DNA from: Bacilli bacterium
GTDB taxonomy: Bacteria > Bacillota_I > Bacilli_A > RF39 > UBA660
Direction of reading: 5' to 3'
DNA: 64,000 nt
NCBI GenBank assembly: GCA_900772415.1
Contig: CAAHEC010000022.1
Coordinates: 4,615 to 68,614, forward strand
Positions 41,903 through 49,524 of the stretch are shown piece by piece. Made by a program: the position numbers and the translations under genes. Within the stretch, counting starts at the first letter, position 1. Each line of letters opens with the position of its first letter. The notes beneath the pieces are model-generated. The model was given only the letters and a program-made list of their open reading frames with translations, did no database searches and had not been told where the DNA came from.

Positions 41903-42498
41903 TATTTTTTCACCTCACGTTTAAATAAGCTAATTATTTTAGAAAATTTAAAAACTATAACATCGCATTTATTTATAGCATAACTTTTACCCATTGCTTT
42001 ACCACCTATTGTTAAAGCTGCTATTAAAGCAGTTACAATAAGAGTTATTATACTAGAGTTTATATTTAATTTATCACTTAAAAAGCTTGAAATAATAATA
42101 CCTATGGAACCAGATAATATACCACATACATCACCTATAACATCATTACAAAACGCTGATACTTTTTCGGCGTTTTTAATTAATTTAATAGCGGTTCTAC
42201 TTCCCTTTACTCTTTTAGATGCCATAGAATTAAAAGATTTTACATTAGAAGCCGTTACCGAAACTCCTATCATATCAAATATAACACCTATAATTATTAT
42301 TAAGATAACTATTAATATTGCTATAAAAGCATTTAAATTAGAAACTAAAATTTCAGTAAAACTAGATAACAATAAAGATATCAAAAATGCACAAGCCGTT
42401 ATTGTTATAACCCACTTAACATCTATAAATTTTTTTGGTTTTTTATCTATTTTCTTTACCTTTTTTTCATATTTTTCATTGAATTGTTTAATTTTCAT
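41902..42498 (-). CDS. Membrane protein of unknown function (DUF21-like annotation in relatives)
   Basis: A 198-residue protein with a basic N-terminus and about four membrane segments. Between them lies the conserved-looking IFDMIGVSVTASNVKSFNSM and NAEKVSAFCNDVIGDVCGIL. Proteins with this pattern in Clostridia carry CorB-like or Mg/Co transport labels, which I regard as unproven. It is translationally coupled to the glycolipid glycosyltransferase (TAATG overlap), so it may act with it in the membrane. Confidence 0.65.
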   Translation of the reverse strand: MKIKQFNEKYEKKVKKIDKKPKKFIDVKWVITITACAFLISLLLSSFTEILVSNLNAFIAILIVILIIIIGVIFDMIGVSVTASNVKSFNSMASKRVKGSRTAIKLIKNAEKVSAFCNDVIGDVCGILSGSIGIIISSFLSDKLNINSSIITLIVTALIAALTIGGKAMGKSYAINKCDVIVFKFSKIISLFKREVKK

Positions 42499-42515
42499 TA
42501 TAACCTCATTTTATT

Positions 42516-42540
42516 TTAAAAAGCGATTAATTCTCGCTTT
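42516..42540 (-). terminator. Terminator of the coiled-coil gene downstream of the ncRNA
   Basis: AAAAGCGA pairs with TCGCTTTTT around about 7 nt on the minus strand, overlapping the last codons of the 192-residue gene. Confidence 0.75.
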
Positions 42541-43105
42541 TATTCATGTAAAAATTAATTGTTCTCTCTAAAGGATCTAATTCTTCATTTTTATCCTGAT
42601 TTTCATTATCCTCTACTATAACATCTTTTATAATTGTCTTTCTTTCATCTAATTTATTATATTCATTTTTTACCAAAATTAACTCTGTTTGATATTTCAT
42701 TATTTTATTTATGCATTCTTCAAGTTCATTATATTTTTTCTTTTTTTCTTTTCTTTTAGTTCTAAATATTCCAAATTTAATGCTTTCTTTTTCTATTATC
42801 AACTTACTTATTATTAATTCAACATCGTTATTTAAATCATCTAAGCAATTTATATTACCACTTAACTTGGTATCATTAATCTGATTTAAAACCAATAATT
42901 TATTTATTTCACTAATTATTTTATCAACCTTATTCTTTAAAAAGTTAATATCTTTATTTATTACTGTATTTAAAGCCTTATTAAAACTTTCTGATACTAC
43001 AACATCTTTATCAGTATCTAATATAACTTCATTGTTAATTTTTGATAAATCTATTTTTTTTGCTCCAAGACTATAGAATTTTATTTTAGGTGATACGTTT
43101 TTCAT
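42527..43105 (-). CDS. Hypothetical coiled-coil protein immediately downstream of the large ncRNA
   Basis: A 192-residue soluble protein, no recognised family. Two long helical/coiled-coil stretches (about 45-80 and 120-160) flank a short basic patch, GIFRTKRKEKKKKYNELEEC. The N-terminus and the acidic C-terminus (DNENQDKNEELDPLERTINF) appear more ordered or tail-like. It has a GAGGAGG ribosome-binding site. No clear promoter fits into the 45 bp between it and the ncRNA terminator, so it may be expressed by read-through from the ncRNA. Confidence 0.7.
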   Translation of the reverse strand: MKNVSPKIKFYSLGAKKIDLSKINNEVILDTDKDVVVSESFNKALNTVINKDINFLKNKVDKIISEINKLLVLNQINDTKLSGNINCLDDLNNDVELIISKLIIEKESIKFGIFRTKRKEKKKKYNELEECINKIMKYQTELILVKNEYNKLDERKTIIKDVIVEDNENQDKNEELDPLERTINFYMNKSEN

Positions 43106-43149
43106 ATTAATACCTCCTCATATATTACATAATACATAATAACATAAAA

Positions 43150-43735
43150 TAAAAAGATTGTACATAAGTACAATCAAAACCATGGAATCTTATATAGCAA
43201 ACTCTGCGTCTTAGGTCAAGTTGGATTTCCCACTTTTTCACCCTCTGTTACCATCCGGCCGTTCCCATTTAAGAAAAAGCATGCCACCTTGCGATAAGCA
43301 TTACTTGATTGCCACTTAGTACGCACTGCAATTCTATATAATCTACAGTCTAGGAAATTTCTTCAAATGAATAAATTGCTATTAGCACTTTTTTGCAAGA
43401 GAAATTTCAAATAGCGATAGAAATTTATCTATGCCTAGATAAATTCCCTGATCTATATATCCCAATACTCTCACTCAAGGCAAGCTACACTACTCATAGC
43501 GCTAGCCACATAGTAGGTTTAATCTTAAGCCGTACAAAAAGCACGTACTTAAGTCTCCGCGTATGATGGGTCTTTTAAACTGTATGCCATTACAGAAAGC
43601 CCATGCAAACTCATATCCAGCACCCACCCCAATCTGGGCGAAAGAAGCAAGCACAAGACGTTTCACAGGTATGCTCTTTAACGAATTTTTAGGCCCGTCT
43701 TCATAGCATTTTCAAACTAGAATACTGCTCCATGT
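43150..43735 (-). ncRNA. Large structured non-coding RNA, about 585 nt (ROOL-class candidate)
   Basis: No open reading frame fills this interval, and its base composition is visibly more GC-rich than its surroundings. The ends pair: CAUGGA (43734-43729) with UCCAUG (43186-43181). Internal helices include AAUUUAUCUA/UAGAUAAAUU around GGCA, CUUAAG...CUUAAG arms around a UACGUGC/GUAC hairpin, GAAAUUUCUC with GAAGAAAUUUC, and CAUGGG/CCCAUC around CUGUAAUGGCAUACAG. A near-consensus promoter is upstream and a strong terminator ends it. RNase P, tmRNA, 6S and SRP signatures are not seen. The size fits ROOL or OLE RNA; ROOL is my leading guess, unproven. Confidence 0.85.
43151..43175 (-). terminator. 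Terminator of the large ncRNA
   Basis: GATTGTAC (43156-43163) and GTACAATC (43168-43175) form a perfect 8-bp stem with a 4-nt loop, followed by TTTTTATTTT on the minus strand. Confidence 0.92.
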
Positions 43736-43741
43736 CATATA

Positions 43742-43770
43742 TTTATATCATATATTATGAAAAAAGTCAA
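43742..43770 (-). promoter_or_regulatory. Promoter of the large ncRNA
   Basis: Minus strand TTGACT (43765-43770), 17-bp spacer, TATAAA (43742-43747). The predicted start near 43736-43735 falls right at the 5' strand of the end-closing helix. The -35 lies in the terminator stem of tagO. Confidence 0.88.
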
Positions 43771-43796
43771 AAACTATTACTTTTCTGACTTTTTAT
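43756..43796 (-). terminator. Terminator of tagO
   Basis: AAAAAGTCA pairs with TGACTTTTT (43786-43794 with 43761-43769) across about 16 nt, ending in a T-run; it also contains the ncRNA -35 box. Confidence 0.75.
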
Positions 43797-44865
43797 TTTT
43801 ACTTTTTTTGATAACATTTGGAATAGAAATATGTAATTTTGCTTTATCAGTAATTATATTAGTTGTTAAAATAACCCACGTAATTAAAATAGTTAATATA
43901 ACATATATAATTATTCCATATTTTTGATCTTTTAAAACATAAAATATAGATGCTAATGAAAATAAAATATTAACAGCGTATATGATCAAAACGGTTGTTC
44001 TTTGAGAAAACTTTTTGTTTAGAAGTTGATGATGTAAATGTTGTTTATCTGCTATATAAATTGGTTTTTTATTAACTATTCTTCTTATTATCGCAAATAA
44101 AGTATCAAGTATTGGTATAGCAAGTATAAGAAGTGGAACAACAAGGGATGTTAATGTTACTGCTTTAAAACCAAGTAAACAAACAACTGATATCATAAAA
44201 CCTAAAAACATAGATCCAGTTTCGCCCATAAATATTTTAGCAGGATTAAAATTAAATATTAGAAAACCTAAACAAGCACCTAGCATTATAAAAGTAATTG
44301 TAATTTCAAGGCTTCCTATATTATGCATTATAAATGCTATTATACCTATTGTTGCAAAGAATATAGTTGAAATTCCACATGCAAGTCCGTCTAACCCATC
44401 TATTAAATTTATGCAGTTCATTAAAGCTATTATAAATATAATTGTAAGTGGATATGAAAATACACCAAAATCAATATATAAACCAAAAAACGTAATATCA
44501 TTTAGCAAAATATTTCCATAAAACGTTACTATAACAGCTGCAATTACTTGTCCTATTAATTTTTCCCTTGCTTTTAAAGGCTTTATATCATCTATCATGC
44601 CAGTTAAAATTACTATAAACCCCGCCATTAAAACTGATAACATCTGTGTATTTTGTGGAGCAAAAAACATATAACCAAATATAAAACCTAAAAACATCAT
44701 AAGTCCACCTAATAATGGCATTGGTTTTTTATGAACCTTTCTTTCATTAGGATAGTCCAAGGCTCCTATATGATTTGCAATCCATTTTACTATTGGAAAA
44801 AAAAGTGCAGTTACTCCCATTACAGATATAACTATTTTTAACACAGCAATTATTTTATCATTCAT
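43777..44865 (-). CDS. tagO: Undecaprenyl-phosphate GlcNAc-1-phosphate transferase (TagO/WecA)
   Basis: Polytopic enzyme of 362 residues, about eleven membrane segments, which starts wall teichoic acid or other wall-glycan synthesis on undecaprenyl phosphate. Family motifs are DYPNERKVHKKPMPLLGG, GMIDDIKPL, NLIDGLDGLACG, FNFNPAKIFMGETGSMFLG and the cytoplasmic His motif DKQHLHHQLL that separates TagO/WecA from MraY. GGTGATAAG precedes the ATG. The surrounding glycosyltransferase genes on the same strand fit a wall-polysaccharide locus. Confidence 0.94.
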   Translation of the reverse strand: MNDKIIAVLKIVISVMGVTALFFPIVKWIANHIGALDYPNERKVHKKPMPLLGGLMMFLGFIFGYMFFAPQNTQMLSVLMAGFIVILTGMIDDIKPLKAREKLIGQVIAAVIVTFYGNILLNDITFFGLYIDFGVFSYPLTIIFIIALMNCINLIDGLDGLACGISTIFFATIGIIAFIMHNIGSLEITITFIMLGACLGFLIFNFNPAKIFMGETGSMFLGFMISVVCLLGFKAVTLTSLVVPLLILAIPILDTLFAIIRRIVNKKPIYIADKQHLHHQLLNKKFSQRTTVLIIYAVNILFSLASIFYVLKDQKYGIIIYVILTILITWVILTTNIITDKAKLHISIPNVIKKSKNKKSEK

Positions 44866-44904
44866 TACTTATCACCACTCTATAATAATTTTAACATATT
44901 TTTT

Positions 44905-44932
44905 AAAAAAACAACCATTATTTGGTTGCTTT
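44905..44932 (-). terminator. Terminator after the GtrB-like glycosyltransferase
   Basis: AAGCAACCA pairs with TGGTTGTTT around a 5-nt loop, followed by a T-run on the minus strand. Confidence 0.85.
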
Positions 44933-45826
44933 TTTACTAAATCCTAATTTTCTTTTAATTATATATTGAGGTCTATTAAGAGTATTATTATATATTCTTA
45001 ATATATATAAGGATAATACAGATATAAAAAGAAGTATTAAACCTATCATAAATAGTATTGTTCTAAATGACAAATTACCAAGTAAAATAAAATTTAAAAA
45101 ACATACTAAAAATGCCACAAAAGAAATTAAACTAATTATTTTAATTATTTTCGGAGAAAATGATAATATTCCTCCTAAAGAATATTTAAGTAGTTTAATA
45201 ATAGACCATTTAGAAGTCCCATAAGCTCTTTTTTCTGGTTTGTAAGGCATATAAATAGTATTAAAACCTATGTATCCAAAAATACCTTTTAAAAATCTAT
45301 CATGTTCTTTTAAACTAATAATTGCATCCTTAACTTCACTTTTAAACACTCTAAAATCACTAGCTCCCGGAAGTAATTTAACATCTGAAATAGTGTTATT
45401 AATACGATAAAACATAGAAGTTAAACTTCTTTTTAATCTTTTTTCTTCTAGTCTATTTTCTCTATATGCTGCAACACAATCGTAATCTTTATTATCTAAT
45501 AATTTTTTATACATCATAACTAAAACTTCTGGTTTTTGTTGCATATCTGCATCTATAATAGAAACGTATTTTAAAGAAGCATTTAAAAGACCCGCTTGCA
45601 TCGCTGATTCTTTTCCAAAGTTCCTAGAAAAGCTAATTACTTTAACATCTTTATCTTTTAGTGATATCTTTTCTAATATGTTAAATGTATCATCTTCTGA
45701 ACCATCATCAACAAATATTAACTCATACGTTATTTTTTCTTTAGTAAAAACGTCCTTTACATTTTGATAAAATTCTTCTAATGTTTCTTGTTCGTTATAA
45801 CAAGGAACTATAACTGATAATTCCAT
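44918..45826 (-). CDS. GT2 polyprenyl-phosphate glycosyltransferase (GtrB/DPM1-like)
   Basis: A 302-residue enzyme with a GT-A catalytic domain: LSVIVPCYNEQETLEEFY, LIFVDDGSEDDTF and DADMQQKP (metal-binding DxD). Two membrane helices follow at the C-terminus. This layout transfers a sugar to undecaprenyl phosphate on the cytoplasmic side for later use outside. The sugar is unknown, and no GtrA-like flippase is adjacent. It starts 8 nt after the GT4 gene at 45835 stops, so the two form an operon. Confidence 0.9.
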   Translation of the reverse strand: MELSVIVPCYNEQETLEEFYQNVKDVFTKEKITYELIFVDDGSEDDTFNILEKISLKDKDVKVISFSRNFGKESAMQAGLLNASLKYVSIIDADMQQKPEVLVMMYKKLLDNKDYDCVAAYRENRLEEKRLKRSLTSMFYRINNTISDVKLLPGASDFRVFKSEVKDAIISLKEHDRFLKGIFGYIGFNTIYMPYKPEKRAYGTSKWSIIKLLKYSLGGILSFSPKIIKIISLISFVAFLVCFLNFILLGNLSFRTILFMIGLILLFISVLSLYILRIYNNTLNRPQYIIKRKLGFSKKATK

Positions 45827-45834
45827 AATAATTC

Positions 45835-46962
45835 CTACTTTCTTTTATTTATTAATTTACTCCATTTATCTAAGACCTTTTCTCCACTATATTCCTTTGT
45901 CTTTTCTTTAGCTTTATTACCAAGCTTTTTTCTTAATTTTTCATCTTCAATTAATAATTTTATTTTATCTATCATTTCTTTTTCATCTCTGTTTTTTATT
46001 AAAAAACCATTTATACCATCATCTATTATTTCATTGGCTCCTTGTGCCGATGTATAAGAAATACATGGAATTTTATAGCTCATGGCTTCTATTAATACAA
46101 GTCCAAAGCTCTCAGTTAGGGATGTCATGACATATATTGAACTATCTAATAAAAGATTATTTATGTATTCTTTATTTTGATAGCCGTGAAAAATCACTTT
46201 ATCACCTAGTTTTAACTCTTTAGCTAAAGAAAGCAAACTATCTTTCATATCTCCGTCTCCAACTATATTTAATTTCCAATCAGGATAGCTACTATTTACT
46301 GATTTAAAAATTTTAAGCAAATCATCAAAGCCCTTTTCTTTTGAAAGTCTCCCTACTGCAACTATGTTTTTTGATTCTAATTTAGATGATTTAGTTGGCA
46401 TTTCATCTAAACAATTAGGTATGTAAATTACTTTATCTCCTAAATATTCTTTATAAAAATTTGTAAGTTCTTTAGAAACTAATACTAAATTATTAAGATT
46501 TTTACATGATGCTACTAATCTTTTAATATACTTACTATTATTATTATGATGATTATGCTCCCAAGCTATTTTTCTTATATTTTTAGGAGCAAACTTTGAT
46601 ACTAATACGTTATGAACAGTACGTGTGGAAATTATCACATCAGAATCCAATTTTCTTAATTCTAAAGCTGTTTTTACGTATTTAACAAAACCCGTTTTAA
46701 AGCTATGAGAAATACCTTTAAAAAACATATTAAAATTTTTCTTTTCTAAATAAAACTTCATTTCTTTTTTATTTGGTTTTATATTAGAAATATACTTTAC
46801 ATTTACCCTTTTGTCCAATTCAAATACAGGTTCGTTATATAATCTATATACCGATAAAATTTCAACATCATATTTAGTACATAAAAGATTTGCAAGTGTT
46901 ACAACTGCATTTTCAATGCCACCATATCCCAAATGAAGGGATAAAATAGTTACCTTTTTCAT
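45835..46962 (-). CDS. GT4-family glycosyltransferase
   Basis: A 375-residue GT-B enzyme for glycan extension. The acceptor-side start LSLHLGYGGIENAVVTLAN and the nucleotide-sugar part (VGRLSKEKGFDDLLKIF, IVGDGDMKDSL, VMTSLTESFGLVLIEAMSYK) are clear GT4 signatures with the E-x7-E element. The donor sugar cannot be told. GGTGATAAT precedes the ATG. Upstream there is about 90 bp before the Alg13-like gene's terminator. Confidence 0.92.
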   Translation of the reverse strand: MKKVTILSLHLGYGGIENAVVTLANLLCTKYDVEILSVYRLYNEPVFELDKRVNVKYISNIKPNKKEMKFYLEKKNFNMFFKGISHSFKTGFVKYVKTALELRKLDSDVIISTRTVHNVLVSKFAPKNIRKIAWEHNHHNNNSKYIKRLVASCKNLNNLVLVSKELTNFYKEYLGDKVIYIPNCLDEMPTKSSKLESKNIVAVGRLSKEKGFDDLLKIFKSVNSSYPDWKLNIVGDGDMKDSLLSLAKELKLGDKVIFHGYQNKEYINNLLLDSSIYVMTSLTESFGLVLIEAMSYKIPCISYTSAQGANEIIDDGINGFLIKNRDEKEMIDKIKLLIEDEKLRKKLGNKAKEKTKEYSGEKVLDKWSKLINKRK

Positions 46963-47031
46963 ATTATCACCACCTTAATTATACTAAAGTTATTATAAAA
47001 CGTCAAAAAAATATAAATAGAATAGTAAAGT

Positions 47032-47056
47032 AAAAACACCAAAGAGGTGTTTTTAT
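47032..47056 (-). terminator. Terminator of the Alg14/Alg13-like pair
   Basis: AAAAACACC pairs with GGTGTTTTT around a 5-nt loop with flanking A/T; overlaps the stop codon. Confidence 0.85.
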
Positions 47057-47532
47057 ATATTATCTATGTAACTTTTAATACTTATTTTAAACTTTTCAGC
47101 ATTTGATTCATATTTATTTGGCTTAAATTTTTTAATTTTATCTAACGCCATACTTAACTTTTTACTAGCATATAACGCAACTACATAACCTTTCATTTCA
47201 AATTCTTTTGTTATTTGAAGTTGATGATCATTAGTATGTTCTCCATATTTCTTTAATCTTGGAACAACTATTACTTTTTTATTCTTTTCTAGACACTCAG
47301 TAATTGTTCCAACTCCTGCATGAGTAATTATTATTCTTGCTTTATCAATTAATTTTTCTATTTCCTCTTTAGTTGTAAAATCAAACGTTTTTATCTTGTC
47401 ATGAGAAAAATTAGTACACCCTGTTTGTGCTACTACTTTTTCTTTTATATTTCCATTATCTATTTCCTTTGCGACCATTTTAAGTAATCTTTCAAAAGGT
47501 TTATCTTGCGTTCCTAATAATACTAATATCAT
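47053..47532 (-). CDS. Alg13-like glycosyltransferase subunit (catalytic, GT28 C-domain)
   Basis: A 159-residue protein starting MILVLLGTQDKPFERLLKMV, the C-terminal (donor-binding) half of a GT28/Alg13-type enzyme. THAGVGTITECLEKNKKVIV and the following VPRLKKYGEHTNDHQLQI are the diagnostic UDP-sugar-binding motifs. It must pair with the membrane-bound Alg14-like protein made from the gene just upstream, whose stop overlaps its ATG (TAATG). This split pair usually adds the second sugar of a capsule or wall glycan. I take the ATG at 47532 because GAGGGGTGG precedes it. Confidence 0.9.
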   Translation of the reverse strand: MILVLLGTQDKPFERLLKMVAKEIDNGNIKEKVVAQTGCTNFSHDKIKTFDFTTKEEIEKLIDKARIIITHAGVGTITECLEKNKKVIVVPRLKKYGEHTNDHQLQITKEFEMKGYVVALYASKKLSMALDKIKKFKPNKYESNAEKFKISIKSYIDNI

Positions 47533-48002
47533 TAAAATATCCACCCCTCATATTTAGCTTTTGGATATAATTTTAACATTGAATGCCACTGCACAACAAA
47601 AACGTCTGAAATAGGATAAATTAATCTACCTGTTAATGTCTTTGTTTCTATATTTGCAAATGATTCAATGTAAATAACTTTTTTTCTAAATAATTTAGCT
47701 ATGTAGCACATTGCAACGCACGTGTGTGCACCAGTCGTAACAACAACGTCAGGTTTAAATTTTAAAAATAATATTAAGCTTTTAATTAAATTTAATGGGA
47801 TAATAAATATATATTTTAACATATGATCTTTGTTGCCTGTAAACAAATAATCTATTTTACTTTTATATCTAGACTTAAGCCAAGTAGTTGATTTATGTTT
47901 TTCAGTTATAATTTTATAATCATAATCTTTAAAGATGCTTTTAAGTTGCATAAGCTCTGTTAAATGGCCTCCCATGCTTGATATAAACATAACTTTTTTC
48001 AT
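47532..48002 (-). CDS. Alg14-like membrane subunit of a split glycosyltransferase
   Basis: A 156-residue protein. MFISSMGGHLTELMQL is the Alg14 Gly-Gly-His loop. An internal hydrophobic segment (KYIFIIPLNLIKSLILFLKF) anchors it, and VVTTGAHTCVAMCYIAKLF and YIESFANIETKTLTGRLIYP complete the family pattern. It supplies the acceptor half and recruits the Alg13-like subunit to the membrane. A GGTGATAAC ribosome-binding site is present. Confidence 0.9.
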   Translation of the reverse strand: MKKVMFISSMGGHLTELMQLKSIFKDYDYKIITEKHKSTTWLKSRYKSKIDYLFTGNKDHMLKYIFIIPLNLIKSLILFLKFKPDVVVTTGAHTCVAMCYIAKLFRKKVIYIESFANIETKTLTGRLIYPISDVFVVQWHSMLKLYPKAKYEGWIF

Positions 48003-48039
48003 GTTATCACCATTTTAATTATATCAAATATAGAGGTAA

Positions 48040-48235
48040 TTGTATATAAATTTTATAATTCCTGCAACCATAATTTTTTCCAACATAATTATTTATATTT
48101 ACTACTAATATAGCATCTTCTAATTCCATTCTTTTAAAATGTCCTCTTTCAATTTTATTAATTATTCTTCTTTCTATTTCAAGGCAATTTTTTTGCAACT
48201 GTTATTATTTCATTTTTAAATTCAATTTTAATGGC
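48040..48235 (-). pseudogene. Remnant of a nucleoside 2-deoxyribosyltransferase-like gene
   Basis: Two fragments in different frames lie on the minus strand: FKNEIITVAKKLP-stop, then IERGHFKRMELEDAILVVNI followed by NNYVG. In the nucleoside 2-deoxyribosyltransferase-like family, 'F..EI..VA.ELT' and 'HF.KI..SDAI.VIN..GYIG' occur in this order but about 40 residues apart. The stretch between is deleted and both ends are missing. Confidence 0.5.
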
Positions 48236-48241
48236 AACTTA

Positions 48242-49240
48242 CTATTTATTGTTATTATCTATCAAATTTTTCATTTCTTTAAGTTTAGTTTCCAATAATT
48301 TTTTATCAATTAATTTTAACTTATATTCAGAAATCATAGTCTGAGACATGTTTTTACTAATTGAATATTCAACAACATATTCATCTTTAGAACTACATAG
48401 TATAACACCAACACTTGGATTTTCTTGTCCTTTTTTCACGTCTCTATCTAGTGCTTCTAAATATAAATTCATTTTTCCTAAATATTCTGCTTTAAATTCT
48501 CCTATTTTTAATTCAAATGCTACTAAACAAGATAATTCTCTGTTATAGAATAATAAGTCAATAAAGAAGTCATGATTCCCAACCTGAACTCTATATTCGT
48601 CCCTAATAAAAATAAAGTCTTTACCTACTTCTAATATAAAATCTTTTAAGTTTTTTAGAATTGCATTCTTTAAATCATTTTCGGAAAATTCATTTGGTAA
48701 ATCTAAAAACTCTAAACTATAAGTATCTAAAATTTTAGTGTTTGGGTAATTACCTTCATCTATAGTTTTATTTAATATCGGTAATTGTTTTCCATCTGAA
48801 AGCATATATCTTTCATAATATGCTGATGATATTTGTCTATCTAATTCTCTTTTTGAATAATTATTTTTAATAGATAATTTTAAATAAAAATGCCTTTTTT
48901 CTTTGATTTTAGCTCCATTTAATATAAGTAGATTGTTTGTCCAAGACAATTGCGTCACCAGTGGTGTCGCAATCTCATCATCTTTATAAGTACTATAAAA
49001 TTGGATCATACGTTCTATATTTCTTTTGGTAAATCCCTTTATGTCAGGATAGTTATTTTTCATAAAATCTGAAGCTTTTGTTGTTATTTTATCTCCATAA
49101 TTACTGTTTTCTTTTAGTTCATATAGAAATTTACCAACTTCTAAATATAATAAAATCATTTCTTCATTTACTTTTCTGTATGCATTATTTTTTCTTTTTT
49201 CAATCATTTCAATGATTTGATTAAAATTTATATCTAACAT
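48242..49240 (-). CDS. DUF1016 / YhcG-family PDDEXK nuclease
   Basis: A 332-residue protein. The N-terminal part (about 1-150) is the DUF1016 N-domain (YLEVGKFLYELKENSNYGDK, TKRNIERMIQFYSTY, LSWTNNLLIL). The C-terminal part holds the PD-(D/E)XK-type core, with FFIDLLFYNRELSCLVAFEL then K. Relatives occur as stand-alone genes in restriction-modification and defence islands, and their substrates are unclear. No methyltransferase or specificity subunit is nearby. The ATG at 49240 is preferred, with AAGGATG upstream. Confidence 0.9.
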   Translation of the reverse strand: MLDINFNQIIEMIEKRKNNAYRKVNEEMILLYLEVGKFLYELKENSNYGDKITTKASDFMKNNYPDIKGFTKRNIERMIQFYSTYKDDEIATPLVTQLSWTNNLLILNGAKIKEKRHFYLKLSIKNNYSKRELDRQISSAYYERYMLSDGKQLPILNKTIDEGNYPNTKILDTYSLEFLDLPNEFSENDLKNAILKNLKDFILEVGKDFIFIRDEYRVQVGNHDFFIDLLFYNRELSCLVAFELKIGEFKAEYLGKMNLYLEALDRDVKKGQENPSVGVILCSSKDEYVVEYSISKNMSQTMISEYKLKLIDKKLLETKLKEMKNLIDNNNK

Positions 49241-49489
49241 ATTTAAACACATCCTTAAAATAAATTATATTATTTAGTTTTAGAAAATAATATATTTTCA
49301 AATTTATGTAACTATATATAGAAAGAGAACTTAGTTTGTAAGTTATATGATATTCGCTTTTAAATTTTTATCAATAAAGTTTATATGCGTCTTTGTTTGT
49401 CCTATATGCTCTTTTTTTATTTCTTTATAATAATTTACTTTTTCTCCTTCTTAAGCCATCTATTATACGAATTATTATTAAAAAAAATG

Positions 49490-49518
49490 TCAAAAAAAGA
49501 TACACATCACGTGTATCT
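49490..49518 (-). terminator. Terminator after the cohesin-like membrane protein gene
   Basis: GATACAC (49499-49505) pairs with GTGTATC (49511-49517), followed by seven Ts on the minus strand. The other 230 bp between this and the DUF1016 gene show nothing I can identify. Confidence 0.85.
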
Positions 49519-49524
49519 CAATTA

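Noticed and set aside
43150..43735. RNase P RNA, tmRNA, 6S RNA or SRP RNA as identity of the large RNA
   Set aside because: The conserved RNase P core (GAGGAAAGUC type), the tmRNA tag and tRNA-like ends, and SRP domain-IV tetraloop sequence are not visible; 6S and SRP RNAs are also much shorter.
13077..48010. Recurrent GGTGATAATATG before many genes as a special signal
   Set aside because: It is the 3' part of the normal Shine-Dalgarno complement (AGGAGGTGAT) followed by an AT spacer, so ordinary translation initiation explains it.
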